The notes under the pieces are model-generated. The model was not told where the DNA came from, did no database searches, and saw nothing but the letters and a program-made list of their open reading frames with translations. A program made the translations under genes and the position numbers. From Amphirosellinia nigrospora (lineage: Eukaryota > Ascomycota > Sordariomycetes > Xylariales > Xylariaceae), in NCBI GenBank assembly GCA_004123355.1, contig SCHM01000003.1:992001-1056000 (forward strand): a stretch of 64,000 nucleotides of DNA. The letters run 5' to 3'. Shown piece by piece: positions 24,970 through 35,626 of this stretch (the first letter of the stretch is position 1; each line of letters begins with the position of its first letter).

Positions 24970-25775
24970 TTGAACCGGCCAAGGGTAAAAAAAGCGCGTA
25001 CATATGTAATTGGTGTATATGCCATGGGTATCAAATGGGTTAGTTAGATAGATATCCCCTAGGCCCCTCGCGTAGGTTTAATCATACTTTTTTTTATAGC
25101 TTAATACACATAACGCAGGGCTTTGGCGAGCATTGTAGCTCCTATCGCTGGAAAGTAGAAGACTGAAACGGTATAGCGGGTCATCTGAGGAGTTGTGCCG
25201 ACCTATCATTCATTAAGCTGCTGCATGAAGAACTCCTGAATCTTGCATGTGTTCAATACCGCTACTGCGCATCATATCTGGGTACTAGGTAGGTACCCAT
25301 GATGCACGATGCGGTGCACAGCAGCTGATGTAGCATGTGCCTTCAGCTGAAATCATGGGGGAATTCATTGAGCGGTAAATGATCTTACAATCTTCCAAAC
25401 ACCCCATTGGAGGAGCCACGTACTTCAACGCAGGTAACATCTTATGCGTCAATCACACTATAGGTGTTCCCATGCCACATTTCTTATTGAGGTCCATTCG
25501 TTGGCTTTGGTGAGCGGCCTCTGTCTCGGTACTTCCCAAGTTTCAATTTTGTGATACCGAATCCTGACCCGGTGTTCTTCTTTTCTATTTGCTTAACCTG
25601 AAATTCGACGGTCCGGAGATGGTGTTCTAGATACAACTTGTCACATCGCCACAAAAGCCGCACCCCAGACGAGCGTAGCGAATGGCCGATGATGATTTAA
25701 ACCTGTGCATATCCTGTATCTACTGCAAATTACTCACGTCAGGGCACCCAATACCGAGTCGGAAATGAATCCGGC
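24970..25775. other. Intergenic region, no gene seen
   Basis: There is no recognisable gene. A palindrome-type motif, GGTACTAGGTAGGTACC, lies at 25,281-25,297. Confidence 0.5.
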
Positions 25776-25779
25776 GTGA

Positions 25780-27478
25780 CTGGAAGCGCCCGCACATCGG
25801 CATTATTGGGCCAGGTGTCTCTGGTCTTCGTTGTGCCGACGTACTTTTATCGCATGGGTTCGATGTCACAATCCTTGAGGCTAGAGATCGGTTGGGTGGC
25901 AGAGTACGTCATGGGAACAAAAGATCCCCCCTTCGACAAGATATATCTTAACAGCATGCACATCATAGATATGCCAATCCAACAAGTTAGGTCACACGGT
26001 TGATATGTATGTCGAGTAAATTACCATCGACACCACGTGACTAATCAGAGAACGTATAGCGGTCCAAATTGAATTCACACATGGGACAGCGGTAAAACCC
26101 ACCCGATTTGGAAAGTGGCGCGGGAGACTGGCACTCCTGTGCACCACTGGAATGAGAGGCGGCTCATATACGGCTCTGCCGGTCTATCGTTGCCAGAGGA
26201 GCAGGCGAACAGACTCTCCACCCTTCTCTGGATATTATTGGAAAAGCTTTCGAGACTAGCGCGGCCGCAAATAAGCTGGATGGTGGGAAGAGTATCCGAG
26301 CGAAGAATCATTATATGATTTTGTGAAGGCGAGAGCAGAAGAACGACTGGACCGCGATGAAAGGGAACTCATCATGCAGATGAGCGAGATGTGGGGTGCG
26401 TATGTGGGCGAGCCTGAGGTTTGCCTGGATGGAGGAATGCTGTGGAGGAAGTAAGAATCCAACTAGAGGGACTTGTGGTAAGCCACTCGCTAACTGTGTC
26501 CAGCTGAGATGTTTGTCGAAACCAACTATGCGGCTATCCTAGATAACATCGCCAAACGTCCTAGAGAACAAGCAAAGATCCTGCTTAGCACAAGGGTTGT
26601 CTCTGTACAGATGCCCGAACAAAGGTTTCCAAAGCAGAAGGTAGAGCTAGTTAGTGATGAGGGAGCCACCTACCAATTTGACGAGGTTGTCGTCACTATC
26701 CCGCTAAGATAGTTGCAAAAACATCCTGACTGCTTTCGGCCACCTTTACCGCCAAGGACGAGTGCCGCCATCAACAGTCTGAAGCTCTCCCAGCTGGAAA
26801 AGGGTTTCATCACCTTTCCTTCAGCATTCTGGCTAACAGACGAAGGAGACTTTCCTAGTTATACAAACTGGCTTGCGCCGTTGTATGCCGAGGAAACAAA
26901 CCCCAACAGATGGCCACAGGAGGTTTGGAATTTAGCATCCTTTGCGGCCCCCAATAAACATCCTACTCTTTTGTTCTACCTTTATGGTGATTGTTCGCGG
27001 TACGTCGTGAGCTCCATATACGGCAAAACAAGCGAAGACAAGTATTAGTTTCTCCAATCATTCTTTTTCTCCCTATTACTCCCGGCTCCCGGGGTGCGAC
27101 GCCGAGGATGAGGCTTGCCAGCCGAAGACGATTCTTGCCACCGAAGGGCTGAAAGATGACCTATGCGGGAATGGGAGCTACGGTAACTTCCAGGCTGGAA
27201 TCGAGAATGCTGATAAGGACATCATCACCCTTCGAGACGGTTGTCCAGAGAAACGACTATGGTTCTGCGGAGAGCATGCTGCTCCTTTCGAAGAATGTGG
27301 AACGGTGGCCGGTGGCATATCTCTCGGGTGATTCGGCCGCAACGAAGATTGTGGGAATGTATGGCGATCGTTCATGGGACACAATAAAGTGAAGGTGGCT
27401 ACGTATACCGAACCCTTCAACCCGAGTCCGAGAGCAGTACAGAAACGAGAAAGTGATGACTACGAGGTGTATAAGTAA
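25780..27478 (+). pseudogene. Flavin-containing amine oxidase, degenerate
   Basis: This is a relative of fungal monoamine/polyamine oxidases, FAD enzymes that oxidise amines to aldehydes. The N-terminus keeps the dinucleotide fold ([18 protein letters not shown]) and the [13 protein letters not shown] motif. Substrate-domain pieces follow: ARETGTPVHHWNERRLIYG (about 26,118), MFVETNYAAILDNIAKR (26,509) and LAPLYAEETNPNRWPQEVW (about 26,875). The C-terminal FAD motif is RLWFCGEHAAPFEECGTVAG (about 27,255). It is broken by in-frame stops where the family has Trp: GPN-stop-IH near 26,070 and IPLR-stop-LQ near 26,710, both consistent with TGG changed to TGA or TAG. Another stop follows near 27,046, and there are several frame changes (about 26,255, 26,300 and 27,317). 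Possible introns occur around 25,925-26,050 and 26,451-26,506. The stop changes are substitutions, unlike the base-run errors elsewhere, so I call it a pseudogene. Confidence 0.72.
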
Positions 27479-30400
27479 AGAGCAGTCCAGAGCGTATACC
27501 CGTTTTAAGTCATGGACCAGGCCAGAACACATAGTCGGCCACACCGGAGTTATACCAGCGGAGTTGTAAAGTGCCCACATAGTAAAACAACGTGCTTGAC
27601 GCTATGTGGAAGATCGACGAGCATATCACACTAGTAAGCAGAGGTGCATCATTAGACGCATTAAGGTGAAGCTTGGGAGCAGAGCGCAGTAAGAACGCAA
27701 TACCGAATAATGAGCGATTGGGTGACGTGACACGGCACTACGAACGGATATATGTAGTCGATAGATATAGACCCATCGCGATTGGCACGGACGTGGGTGA
27801 TGGTTTCCGGAATCCTCCGTTATCTGAAGTCTGGCACTTAAATCCTGACCAAGATTAGCGAAGAGAATCCTATCCAGTCCCTCGCTAAAACTTATGTTGA
27901 GTCTCTAGTATGACCATCCATATGACTGACGACATTAGCGGGCCAATCCTTGAAATCTCACGCCAAAATCTGTTAGTTTGTGGCTTCATGGCTAAGTCCG
28001 CGTCCACACACGCTGGGATGGCGAAGTGGGTGCCCTCACCTCCAAGAATTGAGACGCCCTGGTTCACGACTCCCATCGGGGTATCCTTTCAGACTCAGTG
28101 GCGTTGGATCATGAATTCCCCGCTGCGATAGCTCGGGAACTCGCAACAACGCTGTACAACACAAACAGTAAGTGGAAATAAAGATTCTAGAGTAGTAAGC
28201 GCCTAGCCAGACTCCCGCACCCGTGTCCATTGTCGTCATAGGGTTACCACGAACGACAATTTGTCCAAGTGCCGATGCACATCTCATGATCGAGAACAAC
28301 GACCGTGATTTAGCTAGCATGCGATACTTGTGCTATAGTGATACCACGTACGAAATGCACCGGCGTACAAAGTAGTAGGCTTTTGGACTGGTGGAGATGG
28401 AGATGTGGATTATAATTGTAGCACAGCGTTGCTTGGTTCAGCTGGTGAGAAGAAATCTCGGCAGAATCCTAAAAATAATCTACACTAGAAGAGCAGCAAG
28501 AAAAATTATTGAGGCTGCGCGCTAGTGGCTGGGCAGTTTCTCGGCATTCGACCGCAGTGGCTCAAGCTGGAGCCGTGTCGGAGATAGCCTATTCCTTTTC
28601 TTCGCTTTCCGACAGTCCAGAAGCCAGCAGCAGAGCACGCTAGTGAGGTTTTAGGTCCATAATATTTAAGGTTAAAAGGCGGGTACACAGCCAAGGGGGC
28701 ATGTCGTGGTCCTGTCGTGGCGTCTCTGTCTCAAGGATGTGGGGGTGCGAATGATTGGTGGCGAGAGCACAAAGACGGGGCATCCCGCGTGGTTCATGCC
28801 CGCAGCTGTCAAGCTCGTATGGCCAATACCTTGTTCGTTATATTACTTACTTGGCCTACAGTAAGTGATAATGCAGCCGACATGTCGAGGCTACGGGAGG
28901 GTTGGGACCATTTTTACAAACAGTATGGACAGAGCCGATTTGCGCTGGTGATTGCGTGGAAATCTATATTTCGGGGATGAGAAGAAGCACTTAGTATGTA
29001 TAGGTAGAGTATAGTGGTGTAAACGCAGCTGGGGTTACGCCGTAGTAATTGGGGTAGTAAAGAGCCGAAACGAATTGTCGCTGGTGGTTATACAAACATG
29101 GTTAGACCGCTCTTTGGACCATACCCAATGTATCCTAGGTATAGAAATTCGGGACCGTACAACATTCTTGCCAGCTTTTGCCAAACTACCGTATAACTAG
29201 CTTGGGGCTGCAATGAGCTGTGAGCTGAAGACCAAAGTTTACTTAGTGTAAGGTTTAACGCTCTCCCAGATTTCGCTTGGCGGAATCCAACCTACCTAGT
29301 CAAGAAGGAGGAAGTCCTCACCTCGCTTCCTCGGAAAAAAGAGGTAACCATGATTGGTTCTTGATCTTGATATCTCTCCATACTATCTGTATGTGGTACT
29401 CAATAGGTGCCCAAACAGTGAGGCTCTAAGGTTCTTAGTACGCACCGTAAAGTAAGCATAAAAAACAATGCATACATATTCTAGCTGGGTGTCTATCAAC
29501 ATTGCAACCCAAAGATAGTAGTATTGACGGTTTTATTAGTGTCCCATGACCGTACGTATACCATGTCAGATCCGGCATATCACATCCATGCTGCAGCCCC
29601 ACTCCCCCTTTTTCAGATGCTGTACACTAGCGTAGAGACTATTCCACCTGTTGGCTTGTTGTGAAGGGGCCTGACGCACACGTTTTTTCTGCAGGAACCT
29701 CTAAACGTCTGTACTGGCTTGACCATGTAGATATGTAGGGAGCGGCCAGTCAAAGCCATAAGAACGGTCCTAACTCGGCCAAGACGTCTATACGTGAAGA
29801 CCTATCTTTGCGGTAATGGGCTAATTAGAGGGCTGACTCACTGGCCGAGGTTTGGATGGCTTACCTTACATAATACTTGGCAGCTTCAACGTCGGTAACT
29901 CCTCGCCTTTCAGATTACCTCCGGCCTAGCGCACAGAACCGGCATGACAAGATCCACTGCTCATCTCTCTACAGTACATAGCGCACACCAGGAGGGTGTC
30001 GGGTCCACCGAGTGAGGACGTCGAAATGGCTGGGCTGGACCAGAAAGGCTTCCAGCACCATACTCAGGTTGGTTACCCAGTTTCAGCGGCTCCCAACCAA
30101 TGGACAGCCAAGACCAGTTCAGCAAGTGCTGTGCCTAGGCCTGGCTAAGCGGGCTAAGTAGCTGGCGACTTCGACACTATGTGCGTTAGTCGCCGTAGCT
30201 ACGCCCGAGGCAATACCTGGAAATAATACCTCAAACAGCTAGGCCGATAGCTCCGGTATACAGTAAACAAGACTTGGCCTTTCTTGGCCTTTCTTGGCCC
30301 GTCCCTCGCTGCCTCCTCCAGTTCCGCTCTTCATTCATCTACAGAAGCACTCAGGTCTAAGCAGTAGAGAGTGTCAGAATAAAGCCGAAACAAATATCAT

Positions 30401-31017
30401 TGCGTGTGTGAATAGCACGCGTCTTTTGCTAAAATAATAGCCTAGCAACTTGAGCCTCACGGGTCCTCGAGGTCAGAGAAGTTAAGTCATCTGGAGTAGG
30501 TCAGGTTCTCATGATGGTTGAGGCAATGGACCCGCCTCGCCTAGATACCCTGGCCCTGTCGATCTATACTATGTGCGCCTCCATTACTGCATTGGTAGAA
30601 GACCCGGTCAGCATCCTGTCATGTCCAGGGATGCGGTCAGCATCTAGTGTATACTAGGTGCGGGGACCTGGAGATGACTACTGACACCAAAATAGACACA
30701 GACACATGGATAGCAGGCCAAGAGCCAAGAACACCATGGATGGACTAGAATGCACAGGTTTAATCAAAGATGGACGCGAAGAGGCAACAATGTGTATATA
30801 AGAGTCGCGATCAACCTGGCCCCCTTCACATGCCCTACTAGTACGTTCATCAGCCTTCTCTTCTGACCACCTCTTCCTTTACTTCTATAAGAGCTTGAGT
30901 AGTTTTTCTATTCGCTTTTTTCATCGCTATTTCCCCCTTCTTTTTCATCCTTTTAAACATTCATTTACAAGAGGTTGATTTTTATTCGTATTCCACTCAC
31001 TACAAACAAGCTTCACA
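27479..31017. other. Gene-poor region with a possible coding remnant
   Basis: Most of this 3.5 kb shows no gene. On the minus strand, 28,320-27,885 has two frames that read like linked exons (IMRCASALGQIVVRGNPM, then GGEGTHFAIPACVDADLAMK). I cannot assign a family. At 30,272-30,298 a short 10-bp unit (TCTTGGCCTT) is repeated about three times. The final 200 bp form the promoter and leader of the GMC gene. Confidence 0.4.
30795..30802 (+). promoter_or_regulatory. TATA box of the GMC oxidoreductase gene
   Basis: The sequence TATATAAG lies 216 bp upstream of the ATG at 31018. A pyrimidine-rich leader (about 30,850-30,990) and an A-rich context just before the start codon (CACAATG) follow. This arrangement is usual for strongly expressed fungal genes. 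No binding site for a specific regulator is evident. Confidence 0.65.
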
Positions 31018-33299
31018 ATGAAGTCCTTTTCATATCTCGCGCTTCTTAGCGCGATTGCCCCTTTCGCCTCGGCTGGGTAAGTAGCAACTTCAATATGCCT
31101 ATCAAAAATCTTATTGGCTAACATGAATGTGAACAGCTCTGGCCCCGATGGCGTAGATGTGTTGATTGACATCATTCAGCCCCAGAACAGCTATCCTCAG
31201 ACAAGCGACAAGCTCATCCCCATTGGCAAGCCGGCTCAAGAGGAGTACGAATACATCATTGTCGGCTCCGGTCCCGGTGGTGCTCCCCTTGCCGCCAACC
31301 TTGCCATCGCCGGCCACAATGTTCTTCTCATCGACGCCGGTGGTGACTACGGCCACCTCCGAGAAGTTGAGGCCCCCGCTCTAGCCAACCCCTCTTCGGA
31401 GAGGAACGAGGTTAGCTGGGGCTTCTTCACTCACCACTACGAGAACAAGGAGAGGGCACTCAAGGATCGTAAGCTTACCTGGTTGACCCCAGATGGCAAG
31501 TTCTACAGTGGTGTAAATGTCCCTGAGGGCTCTGAGCTCCTCGGTAACTTTTACCCACGTTACGGTGGATTGGGTGGTTGCGCTGAGCACAACGCTCTGG
31601 TCGCTCTGCTTCCCAGCAAGAACGACTGGGACAACATCAAGAACGTGACGGGCGATGCCAGCTGGGACAACGCCGCCATGAGGAAGTACCTGAAGAAGGT
31701 CGAGAAGGTTGAGTACCCTCTCCCTGTGGCCAATGACAGCAGCCACGGATTCGACGGCTACATTAGCATGGCTATCAACCCCGCCGGCATTCCCGCTCAA
31801 GACGTTAAGCTCATGTCCGTCTTTGCTGGCGCTGCCAAGGCCTTCGGCGTGGATAACACGGCGATTACTGCCGCTATCAATGACGCTGTTTCTCTCGCTC
31901 AGGAGAACAGCGTTGACTACGAGACTGGGTTGCTCCCGCTCAACATGACACAGGGTATCACCGATGCCATGGCTGACATGCTGGTATGGGATATGAACAA
32001 CAACGATCCCGACAGAGATACCAAGAAGGCTTTCGGTCGCCTTCCCCAGCACATGGATTCTACCAACTACCGCCGCTCTACTCCTCGTGATTACGTTTAC
32101 AATGTCGCCACCGCCAAGAACGCTGATGGCAGCAGGAAGTACAAGTTGGACGTCGCTCTTAACACCTTGGCTACCAAGGTTGTTTTCGATACTACTGGCG
32201 CTAAGCCCAAGGCTGTTGGTGTTGACTTCCTTCACGGCCAGTCTCTCTACCGCGCTGATCCCCGCGCCAGCCACACTGAGAACGGTGGCGAGGCCGGCTC
32301 AGTGAAGGCCACCAAGGAAGTCATTGTTTCCGGCGGTGCTTTCAACTCCCCTCAGCTCTTGAAGCTCTCTGGTGTTGGTCCCAAGGAGGAACTTGAGTCC
32401 TTCAACATCCCCGTCGTCCTAGATCTACCCGGTGTCGGCGAGAATCTGCAGGACCGTCTGGAGACAAGTGTAAACGCCGAGTTCCCCACCAACTTTACCC
32501 GTATCCTGTCTTGCTACTATCTTGCTGCCGACGGAGACCCGTGCTGGGCTCAGTACACCGACAGCAGCCTCCAGGGCGCCGAAAAGGGCACATACGCTTC
32601 CAACGGTGTTGTCATGGGTAGCTTCTTCACTTCTTCCTACTCTGATGATGGCGAGCATGATCTTTGGATTGGTGGTTTCCCCGCTCTGTTCAACGGCTTT
32701 TACCCTGGCTACTCTTCCAACGCCGCCACTGTACAGAACAAGAACTACTGGTCTTGGCTAGTTCTCAAGGCCCACACCCGAAACCACGCCGGTACCGTCA
32801 AGCTTGCTACGACTAACCCCGTGATACTCCTATCATCACTTTCCACAACACCTATGAAGGTCTGTCCAAGGAGGAGGCCGACAAGGATGTCGGTGCTCTC
32901 CGTGAGGGTATGCGTATGGCTATGAGCTTTTTCGAGAACATCCCTGCTATTGATGGCGCCGCTTCTATCTTCTGGCCCCCCAAGAATGTGAGCGACAGCG
33001 ACGCCAGCCTCGAGGAGTGGATCGTCGAGGAGGCTTGGGGACATCACGCTTCCTGCTCCAACAAGATTGGTGGCGATGATGACAAGATGGCGGTCTTGGA
33101 CTCCAAGTTCCGCGTCCGTGGTACTGAGGGTCTCCGTGTCGTCGATGCTTCCGCCTTCCCCAAGATCCCCGGTATCTTCCCCGTTCTCCCCATCATGATG
33201 ATGTCGGAGAAGGTGACCGAGGATATTCTTGCTACTACCACCTCCCCCAACCCCGGTAGCTGCAAGGCACGAAAGCACGGAAAGAACGGAAAGAACTAA
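31018..33299 (+). CDS. Secreted GMC oxidoreductase (FAD-dependent)
   Basis: The enzyme is a secreted glucose-methanol-choline family oxidoreductase of about 740 residues. Exon 1 (31018-31076) encodes the signal peptide MKSFSYLALLSAIAPFASA. A 60-bp intron (31077-31136, branch GCTAAC) follows. The FAD fold is YIIVGSGPGGAPLAANLA with LLIDAGGDYG. The family motif YPRYGGLGGCAEHNALV is at about 31,555, and the second signature GGAFNSPQLLKLSGVG is at about 32,335. Near the C-terminus, WGHHASCSNKIG carries the catalytic His. The usual second His/Asn lies in a segment reading IPGIFPVLPI, where I see neither residue. The frame breaks at 32,817-32,820: a run of four C needs a fifth to join ATTNP to the next frame (about 32,825 onward). 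The tail is Lys-rich (ARKHGKNGKN). The substrate could be an alcohol or sugar; the sequence does not decide. Confidence 0.9.
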
Positions 33300-35533
33300 G
33301 TGCCAGGTTGGCGACGGACAGGATTTCTACGATACCCTTAGACTGTACATAATGAGCGGGCAGTTACCGATAGAAGTTGGGGGCGAGGGCGCCACAACCT
33401 GATTATCATTGATGAGCTCTACGCGTCACATATTGGATACTGTTCTACTGTATATTTTGGTCAACAAAACTACGATAATTATTTTCTAGCCTCCAAGTCT
33501 TCTTGATTGCATTTGCGTGGACATAGTCACTGTTTGGGTTTCTTGAATATCATAGCGATTGGTTTTTTATACATGTGCTCGACATTGTTATCTCCTATAG
33601 CCGACAATACAGCAGGAATTTTTAGAAGAAAAAAAAGGCGCTCGAGCCTAATAAGCTCATCTATTGTTAGCTTTGTGATGTTGACCGTTGACCCGACCCA
33701 GTTTGTCTGTCCTATTGCTTATAATATTTGGTGCCAGGTGTCAGTGCAGCTATTGGCATAGCAAAGCCGCCCATCTTAGACGGCCCTAGAAGCTGTCGGC
33801 TACCCCGTTTTGTAGCCTGCATCGAAGATATGCCAATCTACTTAAGTATACAAATAGATCAGCAACTTATCTCTTCTCCACCACTATCTAACAGCCATGC
33901 TCTTTGGGTAATCAAAGTTAAATGACTCAAAACCGGCTTTTCCACCTCCCATTCCTACATGAGAAGTTACCAAGGAGTTGTAATAGCCCCTGAAAATTAT
34001 TCCCAGGATAACTGATATTTATGTTCTCTACATATATTCATTGGTTGCCGGCAAAATTCACTGTCCTTCTGTCTGTATTGGAGCTGTAGTGTAGTGTAAG
34101 CCTCGACACCCGTACGAGGTTCTTTTCAAGCGACGAGCTAACGACTGGATGTCTAGATGATAGGAATGGCTGCTATAACATGAAGGCAGCCACATCTTAC
34201 AGTAGAGGATAGCTAGTCTCTTACCTTGCCCCCGGCATGTATCATTCAACCCGTTTCTTGTCTTGGTCGCCTGCGCCCTATTTTATGAGGCCCTGTTGCT
34301 ATATACTTATGTGCCTTCGGCACAACTATTGGTTATCACAATACGCATATAGGTCATTGCAGATGGTCAACTCTCCGACTTGACAACCTTCCATCTTTGG
34401 ATTGTGTGTGGTTGATTGAGAAGAAACTATTTACGTGATGCCATTTTGGAGACGATACCTATACTACTGTATCTACAGTGCAGCATCTTGCAGATACTGT
34501 TTCCAAGCTAGCTTCCGTATTATAGTAGTGGTTTAGTGCTGCAGGTAACCCATCCTCTCAACTTCGAGCGAAGAGCGCAGTCTTCGCTATCCTCAGAACA
34601 GATAGCGTAGTAATATTCAGAGCAGATAGTACCTTCCCGAAAATTTTGGTTATCGTACGTCGTAGATGAAGAAGCCACCCGTTTCGCTATGGCCATGCCG
34701 CTCCGTGAACTTCATCTTGGACAACAAACAACCTTGGTAGATGACAACTTCGTATGGTGGTGACTTCACAGCGAAGGCTCAGCTGAGATGGCGTTGGAGG
34801 ATGTTTCCTGTACTTCAGATGAGAGAGAATGGAAGTGGCAGGCTTTTGGGGTCCAAGTGGGAGGTGTTAAAGGTAGTGGGCGCATACAACCACTGTATGA
34901 GGAAGGAACTGGGCATACGGACTACCTATACAAAGGACTTCTGTGGGATACCCCAGTAGCAGACCTTCCATCACTTCTAGACAAGTAACTGGACTAGTGG
35001 TGGGGAAGAAGGAAGATATCAATTTCACAATGAAAGGTACGTTGTGTAATGCCGCGTGATCTTTTTTGTAACCTCCCCTCCCCCTTCTTGTTTTTAGCCC
35101 AGCAACAGTGTAAGGGGACACCAGGAATACAAAAATGTAGCAAGTAGCCTAAAAGATGAGTTGAAGTAGTATACTAATGACATAGAAGAGATGGAGGGAT
35201 TGCTACAGGGGCGCCGCCCAGAATTTCTCTTGTACCCGTGTCACAAGGCATCTCCTGATCTCACGATACCTTGTCTGACACACCAAAACACTCACCTTCC
35301 TAAGCCTCATATAGACTCCGTATGTCACACGGACCCTGGTCAGTGCGTAATACAGTGCCACACAGGGTCCCACTCGGAGTTCGCTAGATACTACCCCACG
35401 AGGCTGTGGCAGTCGTACGAGGTTATCGTAGGTCTCAGTAGCAGATACCGAGCTGAACTCGAACACCGAGACACTCGCCTCACCGGCTACACAGGTCTTT
35501 CCTTTCGGTCCCGTAGAGGTTGACGAAGCTATA
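33300..35533. other. AT-rich gene-poor region
   Basis: This is the downstream flank of the GMC gene. Frames here (for example 34,741-34,959) have no recognisable motifs. Base composition falls toward AT, and short direct repeats such as AGCAGATAGYRTAG (about 34,600-34,630) are seen. Confidence 0.45.
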
Positions 35534-35626
35534 GGAAAGGAAAGGAAAGGAAAGGAAAGGAAGGAAAGGAAAGGAAAGGAAAGGAAAGGAAAAGGAAAGG
35601 AAAGGAAAGGAAAGGAAAGGAAAGGA
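35534..35626. repeat. (GGAAA)n pentanucleotide array
   Basis: About 18 copies of GGAAA run almost without interruption across 93 bp, with one shortened unit (GGAAGG) near 35,560 and one lengthened unit (GGAAAAGG) near 35,590. The minus strand therefore has open frames of Phe/Leu/Ser/Pro repeats, which I do not treat as genes. Confidence 0.95.

Noticed and set aside
31381-32274. A 297-codon minus-strand frame inside the GMC gene
   Set aside because: It is antisense to a well-conserved GMC oxidoreductase and shows only the mirrored codon bias.
2783-33299. A secondary-metabolite cluster from the regulator, MFS, ABC, oxidase and GMC genes
   Set aside because: No PKS, NRPS, terpene synthase or prenyltransferase is present, and the genes are spaced and oriented independently with housekeeping-type genes such as phytochrome among them.
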